From positions 1 through 30,763 of the forward strand of contig JBMNTU010000013.1 in NCBI GenBank assembly GCA_050945895.1: a stretch of DNA of 30,763 nucleotides. The letters run 5' to 3'. Positions 1 through 7,939 of this stretch are shown one piece after another. This DNA comes from JBMNTU01 sp050945895 (GTDB lineage Bacteria; Bacillota; Clostridia; Christensenellales; Christensenellaceae). Both the position numbers and the translations under genes were made by a program. The first letter of the stretch is position 1. Every line of letters begins with the position of its first letter. Below the pieces are notes generated by a model that worked only from the letters and a program-made list of their open reading frames with translations, was not told the DNA's origin and searched no databases.

Positions 1-330
1 TATTGGCTTCGTAGCACTCTAAAGGATAGCAGTTTTAGCTCGGTGCTGAGATGCCCGTTTTATCTCTGGGCATGTGCTGTATTTTTGGTGACCATTTGCT
101 GTATTTTTAGATTAACAAAAACACCGCAGCCATTCCAAAACCCCTAATTTGACAAAACGATTGCTTTTCCAATTTTTTAATTCTATTTTATTTTTGCGCA
201 ACTTTTACATTACAGTACCTATTTTTATATGCGGTTATATGATTTCGGCACATGTGCTAAAATATGGTAAGAATACAAAGTTTCGACGCAATGTTTTATA
301 CGTGCAGAAATGTAGCAGGCAGCAAAAATT
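1..330. other. Non-coding left edge with direct repeats, possible IS end
   Basis: No convincing gene is seen here. Two 12-base direct repeats, TGCTGTATTTTT, lie at 75-86 and 97-108, exactly 22 bp apart, around a GGTGACC motif. Read on the minus strand from 117 the sequence begins TGTTAATC, followed by these repeats; a TG terminus with subterminal direct repeats is the style of IS21-family ends. A six-base inverted repeat ATGCCC/GGGCAT (51-56, 68-73) lies just inside. The remainder up to 330 is AT-rich and should hold the dinB promoter, but no clear promoter or LexA box is visible. The insertion-sequence reading is inference because the transposase genes would lie outside the window. Confidence 0.35.
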
Positions 331-1551
331 ATGGACAGAATAATCATACATGTAGATATGGATGCTTTTTACGCCGCTGTAGAGGTGCGCGACAATCCGG
401 AGCTGGCAGGGAAGCCTCTCATTATCGGCGCTTTGCCGGGCGAACGCGGGGTGGTTTCTACCTGCTCGTACGAAGCCAGAGAATTTGGCGTACATTCCGC
501 CATGAGCATCAAAGAAGCATACCGGCGCTGCCCACAGGGCATCTACATGCACCCAAACATGCCCAAGTACAAGAAAGCATCAAACAAAATACATGAAATC
601 TGGTGCTGCTATACAAACATCGTGGAATATATCTCGCTGGACGAAGGCTATCTTGACATAACGGGCTCGGCACATCTGTTTGGCGGCGCAAGAAAAATTG
701 CAGAAGAAATTAAATCGCGTACAAGGCAAGAGGTTGGGTTAACCTGCTCGGTAGGCATCGGCTACAACATGACGTCCGCAAAGATGGCCAGCGAGGAAAA
801 AAAGCCGGACGGATTGTTTGAAATACCCACCCCTCACGCGTTTGTCCGCCTTATTTTGGATAGAAATGTTCGCGTGTTGTTTGGTGTTGGCAAAAAAACA
901 GCCGAAAAGCTGGAAGATGCCGGCATCCGCACAGTACGCGATGTTCGTGAAAACCGCAGCATTGTGCACCGCATGCTTGGCAAACACGGAAAAGATATCG
1001 TCTCGCTTGCCGACGGAATAGACAACCGCGTTGTTACTCCCTATTACGAAGAGGAAGCAAAGTCCATTGGCCGCGAGCATACTTTTCAGGAAGATATCAC
1101 CGATTTCGATTACCTCAAGGCCGCTTTGCGGCTGCTTGCAAGGGATTTGAGCAATAAAATCCGCTTTGAAGGGCTATATGCCCGTACCATTACACTAAAA
1201 ATAACTTATTATGATATGAAACAAATAACGCGTGCGCGGAGCGGCAACGCCACAAACCAATCAAACGATATTTATACTACCGCGGCACAGCTGCTCGATG
1301 GAATAGAAAAAAAGCCCATTCGCTTAATTGGCATCAGCTTAAGCAATTTAAGCGAGACAAAAACGCGGCAGCTTTCGTTGGCAGACATCTGGCATGAACA
1401 GGCGAATATCCGCCAGGAAGCGCTTGACGGAAAGCTGTTGGACTTACAGCGCAGGTTTGGCACCGATATTATCAAAACAGGCAGCGAGCTGGACGCGGAA
1501 AACAGGCTGGCCAAAACGGATGATCGCTCCAAAGAAACAGACCTGGAATAG
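331..1551 (+). CDS. dinB: DNA polymerase IV (Y-family translesion polymerase)
   Basis: A 406-residue Y-family DNA polymerase that copies past damaged template bases. The N-terminus HVDMDAFYAAVE carries the first catalytic aspartate (D9) and the steric-gate position (F13). The second acidic pair is D104-E105 in SLDEGYLD, and YEAREFGVHSAM is the usual finger motif. A thumb with helix-hairpin-helix (around 170-215) and a little-finger domain (240-350) follow. QLSLAD at 347-352 resembles a beta-clamp binding peptide, placed before a polar 50-residue tail. The start is fixed by homology; the upstream ribosome site (AGCAGG region) is weak and spaced long. No SOS box was found upstream. Length is slightly above the usual 350-410. 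Confidence 0.95.
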   Translation: MDRIIIHVDMDAFYAAVEVRDNPELAGKPLIIGALPGERGVVSTCSYEAREFGVHSAMSIKEAYRRCPQGIYMHPNMPKYKKASNKIHEIWCCYTNIVEYISLDEGYLDITGSAHLFGGARKIAEEIKSRTRQEVGLTCSVGIGYNMTSAKMASEEKKPDGLFEIPTPHAFVRLILDRNVRVLFGVGKKTAEKLEDAGIRTVRDVRENRSIVHRMLGKHGKDIVSLADGIDNRVVTPYYEEEAKSIGREHTFQEDITDFDYLKAALRLLARDLSNKIRFEGLYARTITLKITYYDMKQITRARSGNATNQSNDIYTTAAQLLDGIEKKPIRLIGISLSNLSETKTRQLSLADIWHEQANIRQEALDGKLLDLQRRFGTDIIKTGSELDAENRLAKTDDRSKETDLE

Positions 1552-1583
1552 CGCACAAGAGGCGCCGCATGCGGAAACGATGT

Positions 1584-1614
1584 CGCCCCGCCGATAGATC
1601 GGCCGGTGTGTTTT
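1584..1614 (+). terminator. Weak candidate terminator after dinB
   Basis: A GC-rich inverted repeat GCCGAT/ATCGGC (1590-1595, 1598-1603) sits 38 bases after the dinB stop and is followed by GTGTGTTTTG. The loop is very tight and the T-run short, so termination would be weak. Confidence 0.3.
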
Positions 1615-1700
1615 GTCATGCGCTTCGTGTTTCCAAAACCCGCCCTGCCTGCAGCTTTCCATCAAGCATGCCACCTGTACAAGGTTTTAAAAAATCTTGT

Positions 1701-1730
1701 TTGAAAGCAATGCTCCTGCCAATATATATA
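1701..1730 (+). promoter_or_regulatory. Probable sigma-A promoter of the sensor diguanylate cyclase
   Basis: TTGAAA at 1701-1706 is followed by overlapping TATATA boxes at 1723-1728 (16-bp spacer) and 1725-1730 (18-bp spacer). Transcription from here would begin near 1737, which rules out the ATG at 1697 and supports the ATG at 1802. A small TGGCG/CGCCA hairpin (1736-1751) lies in the leader. I could not match the leader to a c-di-GMP riboswitch. Confidence 0.5.
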
Positions 1731-1801
1731 GTAAGTGGCGTTTTCTCGCCATAGAGCCGACACTTCGCCGCGTCATGCCTTCCGCAAAAAGCAGGTGCGC
1801 C

Positions 1802-4324
1802 ATGTTTAAAAATACCAGCCTGAGGATAAAACTGTTTTTTCTGGTTACCACCGTAATGGTTATTTCTTTCCTATCGCTCACATGGACGATTTCCAACCGA
1901 AGCATCGAAATTGCCAAAAGCGATGCATTCAGCCTGGCTGAAGAAATGGCGGAAAAATATAAAAACGAGATTATGGCCGAGCTCCAAGGCGCCCGCGTAA
2001 CCTCCGAGACATTGCAGTCCGTTTTAGAAACACTGAAATATCACGACGCAACTGACCGAGATATGATGAATGACATACTTCGCAACGCACTTGCCCAAAA
2101 GGAATACATCACCGCTTTTTGCATGGCCTACGAGCCAAATATGCTGGACGGCAGCGATGCGGAATATGCAGATCAATGGCCAATGTACAATGAAACCGGC
2201 CGGTTTGCGCCCTACTGGAATAAGCTGGGCGGCAGCATTGCTGTAGAACCGCTTGCCGATATAGATGTGCAGGATTGGTATATCGTTCCCAAAGAAACCG
2301 GAAAAGAATACATCACCGATCCCTATCCCTTCCAGGTACAGGGACAGGATGTCATGTTGACCAGCTTCATCTTTCCTATTATGCACGATGGAGAATTCAT
2401 CGGTATCATCGCGTCCGACATAGTTCTCGATAAACTACAGGAAATGGTAGCGCAGGTCAATACGCGTGGCATGGGCGATTTTACAGAAATATTTTCCAAT
2501 TCCGGCATGATTGTAGCACACCCCGACAAGCAATACCTCGGGCAAACATTTTCCGAGGCGCTGCTTTATGATTTGCTTGCGTATCATCCCGAAAATATTG
2601 ATGCCGTATTGCCGTTTGCAAACGAATATATAGCAGCTCATCCAATCGCCGATCCAAGCAACGAGGACCAGGCGGCAGAATACAACGATATGATTCGCTT
2701 TACGGAAGGCCTGCAAGCCTACGCCGCAAACAGCCAGCATGAAATGCCCGATATTTCATTGCTTACGCCCGAGTTTACAGATAAGATGCTGGAGGCACTG
2801 CCCGATGTGCAGAGCTATGACTCAGAAATAACAAGCGCTATCCGCAACGGCCAAATGTATATTTCCAGCAACGATGCGTACTATACCGTGTTTATGCCCA
2901 TACAATTCAGCGAAGCCACAAATCCCTGGTCTGTGGCCGTAAGCATTCCCATGTCCGAGGTGCTGAAATCTTCCAACGATATACGCAACTATATGGTTAT
3001 CGTATGTATCATTTCCATTGGCGTCATCGCGGTCATACTCTACCTGATTTCACGCAGCGTCACCAGCCCTATGCTCAAGCTGGCCGCCGCTGCCCGGCAG
3101 CTTGGCGAAGGCAGCTTCAACGTAGAGCTCCCTCCAGCCCAAAACAACGACGAGATTGGCGTGCTATCTAACGCATTTAAGGCTATGGCTCAAAAAATAA
3201 ATGATCTGGTCAAAAAACTGCAAAATAATGCAAATGAGCTTGAAAAGAAAAATGATCACCTGTACAGGCTAAACGAAATGCTGGTTGCTACAAACCATGT
3301 GGCCGAGACAATGCTGAATGTAGAGCACCAACGGTTTCAGGATATATTGCATCAATCCTTACGCCTGCTGGGGAAGGGAGTTGGCGCCGAGGGCGTTTCT
3401 ATCTGGGAGAACTATATGCATACGGATGGCAAAGTATATAGCCGCCGATTATCCGTATGGTTTTTACGGCAAGCCCAGTTCGATTTGATTCCTGGCTTTA
3501 CCATCGACCCAGACCGCTTCCTTCCCGGGTGGAGCCAGCCTGCCGAAAAAAAGAGCGGCCCGGGAAACGCAGTAATAGACGGCACCTTGCTGCGAAAAAG
3601 CTTTGATGAGTTCAAGTACTGCAACTCTCTTCTTTTTATCCCGCTCATGCTGCACGATTCCTATTGGGGCTTTATTGCATTCTCGTACGCAGCAAAGCAA
3701 TACCACATGGAAAACGACGAATACGAAATCCTGCGCTCCGGTGGTATGATGATTGCCTCTTCGATCATACAAAACCAAATAACCGAAGACCTTAAAGAAG
3801 CGGAAGAAATGGCCTCTACCGACCCGCTCACCGAGCTTACCAACCGCAACGGCTTCCTGATCAAAGCACCGGTCGTTTATACAACATGCAAAATAGAACG
3901 CCTTCCGCTGACACTGCTGTTCTTTGACCTGGACCACTTCAAGCAGGTAAATGATGAATATGGACACCCGTTCGGTGACGAGGTTTTAAAAGCGTTTGCC
4001 GCAATCATACGGCAGGAGACCGGTATAGACGATGTATGCTGCCGGTATGGCGGTGAAGAATTTATATTGCTGCTTTCTGACTGCGGCGCTTCTGACGGCC
4101 GGGCAACCGCAGACAGAATCCTTGAGGCTGTCCGCGGCATCCGGTTCCAGAGTCATCCAAATTTCAGCATTACCGTAAGCATTGGTATGATCACCGGTGT
4201 TCCCGGTAAATACGACACGCTAAACGGGTATATCCAAAGCGCGGACAATGCACTTTATATGGCAAAAGAAAATGGCCGCAACCAAGTTGTGGTTTCTCCG
4301 GCAAAAAGAAAAACCGACGGGTAG
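1802..4324 (+). CDS. Membrane sensor diguanylate cyclase (dCache-HAMP-GAF-GGDEF)
   Basis: An 840-residue c-di-GMP synthase from the ATG at 1802; the ATG at 1697 lies inside the promoter. Order: membrane span about 8-30; large extracytoplasmic dCache-type sensor to about 395, with WYIVP and TDPY motifs typical of small-molecule-binding Cache domains; second span about 397-418; HAMP about 418-470; coiled coil; GAF-like domain about 500-665; GGDEF domain about 672-833. The active-site signature is GGEEF at 750-754, with the usual FFDLDHFKQVND upstream, so it is probably catalytically active. The inhibitory RxxD site five residues before GGEEF is absent (the tetrad reads GIDD). The ligand is unknown. 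It converges on the MFS gene, with no obvious terminator between. Confidence 0.9.
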   Translation: MFKNTSLRIKLFFLVTTVMVISFLSLTWTISNRSIEIAKSDAFSLAEEMAEKYKNEIMAELQGARVTSETLQSVLETLKYHDATDRDMMNDILRNALAQKEYITAFCMAYEPNMLDGSDAEYADQWPMYNETGRFAPYWNKLGGSIAVEPLADIDVQDWYIVPKETGKEYITDPYPFQVQGQDVMLTSFIFPIMHDGEFIGIIASDIVLDKLQEMVAQVNTRGMGDFTEIFSNSGMIVAHPDKQYLGQTFSEALLYDLLAYHPENIDAVLPFANEYIAAHPIADPSNEDQAAEYNDMIRFTEGLQAYAANSQHEMPDISLLTPEFTDKMLEALPDVQSYDSEITSAIRNGQMYISSNDAYYTVFMPIQFSEATNPWSVAVSIPMSEVLKSSNDIRNYMVIVCIISIGVIAVILYLISRSVTSPMLKLAAAARQLGEGSFNVELPPAQNNDEIGVLSNAFKAMAQKINDLVKKLQNNANELEKKNDHLYRLNEMLVATNHVAETMLNVEHQRFQDILHQSLRLLGKGVGAEGVSIWENYMHTDGKVYSRRLSVWFLRQAQFDLIPGFTIDPDRFLPGWSQPAEKKSGPGNAVIDGTLLRKSFDEFKYCNSLLFIPLMLHDSYWGFIAFSYAAKQYHMENDEYEILRSGGMMIASSIIQNQITEDLKEAEEMASTDPLTELTNRNGFLIKAPVVYTTCKIERLPLTLLFFDLDHFKQVNDEYGHPFGDEVLKAFAAIIRQETGIDDVCCRYGGEEFILLLSDCGASDGRATADRILEAVRGIRFQSHPNFSITVSIGMITGVPGKYDTLNGYIQSADNALYMAKENGRNQVVVSPAKRKTDG

Positions 4325-4387
4325 ATTCAATCTTCCGCCGACTTACTTCAACAATATCATATAATATGGCACATAAATTCTACGCCC

Positions 4388-5554
4388 CTAAATGGATGTC
4401 TGCCGTTTCTTTTTGTAGTACATTGCCGCAGCTACAAACGCAACAGCTACAATCACCGATAATACATAATAGGCGCTGCTCATTCCAACCGCCTGTACGA
4501 CGGTGCCGGCAATCACCGGAAAAACCGTTAGCCCGACCGCATATACCGACTGATAGAACCCCATTGCCGTCGACTTTTTTTCCGGCGGAACGTTTTTTAC
4601 GCCCTCGGTGGTGCAGTAAGACAAGAACATCCCCTGCGAAAAACCTGCCAGCACCTGTACTGCATAAAGCACATAAATCGACTGCACATTGGGCACGATC
4701 AGGCAATACGCAAACAGACCCAATAAAATGACCGGTATCATAACCTTTGCGCCCAACCTGTCGAACGGCTTGCGGCCGGTGAACGCCGCGCTCAAAACGG
4801 CTGTTAGAATATAGATTACTGAGCACAGCCCTACCTGCAGGTCGGACGTCGACAATGTTTTTGCGATTTGCGTAGTAAACGAAAGCGCCGTCGAGGCGAC
4901 AATCCCCTGCTGCACCAGATTAAAAACCGCAAACAACACCAATTCTTTGTTTTTGATTACCGAAACCAGCTCTTTAACGGGCCGGGGCTCTGCCACGCCC
5001 TCCGGTTCCCGGACAAACAGTGACAATGCGATGGCAACGGCCGAAGAGGTAATGCCTACCCAGCACAAAAAGAACATCCCCATTCCCTCGTAAGCAGCAG
5101 ATGCAAAAACGAACGCCAGCAATATGCCCAAGTTGCTGGCCGAAAACATCTGGCCGGTAGCCATAGCCTGCTCTTTTTTACCAAACAGCCCGGTATGCAC
5201 GATCATAACCGAAACCCATGTGGAAGATGCGATTCCCGATAGCACGCTGCCAATCAAAAAACCCCATTCCCCCTGGATAAAAATACGCGATACGGAGGCC
5301 AGTCCGGCCAACGCCACGCCCAATGTAATAAAAAATTTATGCCGCGGCCTGCGGTCTGCCATTATGCCAAACGGAAACCGGAGCAGCATCTGCGGAAAGC
5401 CGTAGGCGCCCACCACAACGCCGATCACTGGGCTTGCCACGCCGATCGCTACCAAATACGGCGTTTGGTACGGCATATAGATGTATTGGCTGAACCACAA
5501 AAGCAGCGCCATTACATACATGAGTTTTTTCTGGTCGATTTTTTTGTTTATCAC
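4388..5554 (-). CDS. MFS transporter, sugar or sugar-derivative importer likely
   Basis: A 388-residue, very hydrophobic protein with about 12 membrane spans, the standard size of a major facilitator. The loop after span 2 has the MFS motif-A-like GIMADRRPRHK (about 63-73). Translation starts at GTG 5554, preceded by AGAGG about five bases upstream; this start is 26 bases after the stop of the Gfo/Idh/MocA dehydrogenase, so the two are co-transcribed. The context suggests uptake of the substrate handled by the dehydrogenase and the upstream isomerase. The substrate cannot be read from the sequence; drug efflux is possible but less likely in this setting. Confidence 0.85.
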   Translation of the reverse strand: MINKKIDQKKLMYVMALLLWFSQYIYMPYQTPYLVAIGVASPVIGVVVGAYGFPQMLLRFPFGIMADRRPRHKFFITLGVALAGLASVSRIFIQGEWGFLIGSVLSGIASSTWVSVMIVHTGLFGKKEQAMATGQMFSASNLGILLAFVFASAAYEGMGMFFLCWVGITSSAVAIALSLFVREPEGVAEPRPVKELVSVIKNKELVLFAVFNLVQQGIVASTALSFTTQIAKTLSTSDLQVGLCSVIYILTAVLSAAFTGRKPFDRLGAKVMIPVILLGLFAYCLIVPNVQSIYVLYAVQVLAGFSQGMFLSYCTTEGVKNVPPEKKSTAMGFYQSVYAVGLTVFPVIAGTVVQAVGMSSAYYVLSVIVAVAFVAAAMYYKKKRQTSI

Positions 5555-5580
5555 AAGCGCCTCTGTTTTTTGTACCGGCT

Positions 5581-6726
5581 TTATTCCAATTCCATATCCG
5601 ATACTTTAACCCACCGCATCTCGTTGGCCGATTTTTCGATCGCCGACGTCACGCACTCCACATAATACCCATAGTCAACGTCTATATCCACTGGTTCTTT
5701 ATGGGCGACCGCCTTCAATATTTTATAAGACATGATCCCCATTACGTCGCTAAACCCAATCCCCAGTCCGTTGTATTCCTGGTAATTTCCGTATCCGCCG
5801 TAGCGCGCATTTCCAACCATCCGTTTAAAACCGATTTCTTCATCGTTGCCCGCCTGCGCGTATTCCAGCTCGTTCATGCGCTCCAGGTGAAACCGCAGCG
5901 TGCCCTTTGTTCCCTGCACCTCGTACGCAAGCCAGCACGGTTTTCCAACTGCAAGCCGGGTAGAGGAAATTTGCCCGATTCTGCCGTTTTCATATTTGAG
6001 CAAGATCATAGCCTGGTCTTCATTTCCAACCGGTTGCATTATTGAGCGGTCATCGGGCGATGGCCGCTGCGTATATACCGTATCTAAAACAGCGCAAACT
6101 GAATCGATTTTGCCGCACGTGCCCGAAAGCAGCATATCCGAAATGCTGATTACATGTGTTACGGCATCCCCCAGCACGCCCCTTCCCGCAACGTCACGCA
6201 TATATCTCCACGCCATCGGCGCGTTTGGGTCTGCCCCGTAGCTGGCGTCAAATTCCCCTTTAAAGGCCACGATATCGCCCAGTTGACCGCTTTCGATCAT
6301 CTTTTTTGCCTGCTCCTGCACGGGGCACGCACGGTATGTAAAATCCACCAGGCTAATAACGCCTGCCTTATGCACCGCGTCCACGATTTTTTTGGCTTCG
6401 CAAACATTCATGGCCATGGGCTTTTCGCAAACGATATGCTTGCCGTTTTCTGCGGCGGCAATTGCAATTTCTGCATGGGTGTTGTTGGGCGTCGTTATAA
6501 CAACGACATCCACATCGGGGTCGCATACCAGCTGCCGCCAGTCCGTATACCTTTTTTTAAAGCCAAATTCCTGCTGGGCGCGCATGCCTGACGCTTCGCT
6601 TGCCGAAACGGCTTCCAGCACAGGGACGATTTCCTTCCCATAGGCGCGAACCACATTTTGAAAGCCGGTTGCAAAAAAACGCCCCATCCACCCGGCCGCA
6701 ATCAGGCCGATATGTACTTTTTTCAT
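5581..6726 (-). CDS. Gfo/Idh/MocA-family NAD(P)-dependent oxidoreductase
   Basis: A 381-residue sugar or inositol-type dehydrogenase. The N-terminal Rossmann fold begins VHIGLIAAGWMGRFFA (a GxxxxGxxG variant of the dinucleotide loop), followed by ITTPNNTHAEIA and the signature CEKPMAMNV (EKP at 101-103). GDAVTHVISI (D187, H191) is the catalytic Asp/His helix of the family. The start has a perfect AGGAGGG site. It lies upstream of an MFS gene (26-bp gap) and downstream of a TIM-barrel isomerase, separated from the latter by a terminator-like hairpin. The likely role is oxidation of a sugar, sugar acid, cyclitol or glycoside at a ring hydroxyl. Exact substrate unknown. Confidence 0.9.
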   Translation of the reverse strand: MKKVHIGLIAAGWMGRFFATGFQNVVRAYGKEIVPVLEAVSASEASGMRAQQEFGFKKRYTDWRQLVCDPDVDVVVITTPNNTHAEIAIAAAENGKHIVCEKPMAMNVCEAKKIVDAVHKAGVISLVDFTYRACPVQEQAKKMIESGQLGDIVAFKGEFDASYGADPNAPMAWRYMRDVAGRGVLGDAVTHVISISDMLLSGTCGKIDSVCAVLDTVYTQRPSPDDRSIMQPVGNEDQAMILLKYENGRIGQISSTRLAVGKPCWLAYEVQGTKGTLRFHLERMNELEYAQAGNDEEIGFKRMVGNARYGGYGNYQEYNGLGIGFSDVMGIMSYKILKAVAHKEPVDIDVDYGYYVECVTSAIEKSANEMRWVKVSDMELE

Positions 6727-6736
6727 GTGCCCTCCT

Positions 6737-6775
6737 TATTGCGCGGCGCCTGTTGTCCATAACCAGGCGCAATAA
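6737..6775 (-). promoter_or_regulatory. Leader hairpin next to the dehydrogenase ribosome site
   Basis: On the minus strand TTATTGCGCCTG (from 6775) pairs with CAGGCGC plus CAATAA (to 6737), with a four-base bulge and an 11-base loop. It follows the 6771-6806 terminator and ends directly beside the AGGAGGG ribosome site of the 5581-6726 gene. It could stabilise a processed transcript or modulate translation. The structure is visible in the sequence; the function is inference. Confidence 0.4.
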
Positions 6776-6806
6776 AAACCACTCGTATGCCCTGCATACA
6801 GGAGTG
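6771..6806 (-). terminator. Intrinsic terminator or attenuator after the TIM-barrel isomerase
   Basis: Minus strand: CACTCCTGTATGC pairs with GCATACGAGTG (6794-6806 and 6780-6790, small bulge), followed by GTTTTTATT (6779-6771). It is a good factor-independent terminator about 100 bases after the isomerase stop. It lies between the isomerase and dehydrogenase genes, so it may set a polarity step between them. Confidence 0.75.
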
Positions 6807-6903
6807 TTTGCATTTCATTTTTTCAATGGAAAAAGATAACGTATTCCGCAGCCCCCGGACGCGGCCGGTTGATCTTCCCGCCACGCCCAGAGGAAAACGT
6901 TTC

Positions 6904-7779
6904 TTATTCTCCGCCAAGTTCCTTCATCAATACTTCCCGGGTGTGGCGGCCGTCGCGTACTGCCAGTTCGGGGAAACCGAGCGGGTTGAAGGTAGCAATC
7001 GTGTCTTCTTGCTCTCCAAAATTCATCTCGCGCAGCTTTTTCCAAATCCCCTCAAGGTTTACATCGCCTTCGCCAATGTTGCCAATATGCGCATGCACAC
7101 GCGCAAACACCGTCGGCGGATTGATATTATAACGGAATGTTTTTGTATAGTCATATGTGTCTGCAACAATAACATGTTTCAAAACCGGCTTTGCATATTC
7201 CAGCTGCGCTTCCACGTCCCCTTTGCCGCCGTCGTAATGGAACGCATGCGGTATGGAATACAGGTACCCCAGCGCTTTGCTGTCGTAAGAGCGGATAATA
7301 TCAACCGTATCGTCGCTGCTTTCGTAAAAATCGAACGGATGCGCCTGGAAATCCATCCGCATGCCCCTCTTTTCCAGCTCGGGGACGATTACATCCAACG
7401 ATTTCATGAATTTTTCTTCACAGAGTTCGGGCTGTGTGATGTCTCCGCCAATCTCCGAATTGAAATTTTTGACCTCCATCATCTCTGCAATATCCATCAT
7501 TCGAAACCAATGCTCGATTGCGCACTGCCGCATAAATTCGTCCGGATCGGCAATGCGGTAGCCAGTAATGATCGACGCAATTTCCAGCCCTGCGTCCTTA
7601 ATGGCTTTCTTATGCCACATTACCTCTGCATCCGTTGCTTTCGGCCTTTTGTGCTGCCCGGGAAATTTCTCGTTGTATGGGCTGATATATTTATACCCGG
7701 CTTCCGCAACCCTTGCATACTGCTCTTCGAAAGGTATATCTGTTCCCCAAAAAGCACTCGTATCAAATGTGATCTTCAT
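6904..7779 (-). CDS. Sugar phosphate isomerase/epimerase (TIM barrel, AP-endonuclease 2 fold)
   Basis: A 291-residue xylose-isomerase-like TIM-barrel protein. Acidic and histidine candidates for the metal site are seen at NSEIGGD (middle), FQAHPFDFYES and VFARVHAHIGNIGEGDVN (near the C-terminus), the positions expected for this superfamily. ATG at 7779 has AAGGAG nine bases upstream. It precedes a Gfo/Idh/MocA dehydrogenase and an MFS transporter, a grouping typical of cyclitol, rare sugar or keto-glycoside degradation. The true reaction (isomerase, epimerase, dehydratase or C-glycoside lyase-like) cannot be decided from sequence alone. Confidence 0.85.
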   Translation of the reverse strand: MKITFDTSAFWGTDIPFEEQYARVAEAGYKYISPYNEKFPGQHKRPKATDAEVMWHKKAIKDAGLEIASIITGYRIADPDEFMRQCAIEHWFRMMDIAEMMEVKNFNSEIGGDITQPELCEEKFMKSLDVIVPELEKRGMRMDFQAHPFDFYESSDDTVDIIRSYDSKALGYLYSIPHAFHYDGGKGDVEAQLEYAKPVLKHVIVADTYDYTKTFRYNINPPTVFARVHAHIGNIGEGDVNLEGIWKKLREMNFGEQEDTIATFNPLGFPELAVRDGRHTREVLMKELGGE

Positions 7780-7939
7780 AGCATTTTCTCCTTAAATATT
7801 TTTATGTAGGCCATATTTTATTTTACCACATCCATGCTATTTTAAATATCCTGGTGCATCTAATATTATTCTTTTTTTGGCACTTTCAAAAGCTTCCGGG
7901 CGCCGGTATATTCCATCATTATGCAAAAAACGAGTTCCT

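Noticed and set aside
200..330. LexA/SOS box before dinB
   Set aside because: No GAAC-N4-GTTC-type site is seen in the upstream region, although it could lie outside the consensus.
1552..1801. c-di-GMP riboswitch before the sensor cyclase
   Set aside because: I could not find the conserved core sequences of either known class; only a small hairpin follows the promoter.
1697..1801. Longer N-terminus for the sensor cyclase
   Set aside because: Its codons fall across the promoter and leader, it has no ribosome site, and it would put 35 residues before the membrane span.
6787..7809. 340-codon plus-strand frame over the isomerase gene
   Set aside because: It runs antisense to the complete TIM-barrel gene and shows no family motif or ribosome site. 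The terminator hairpin is also inside it.
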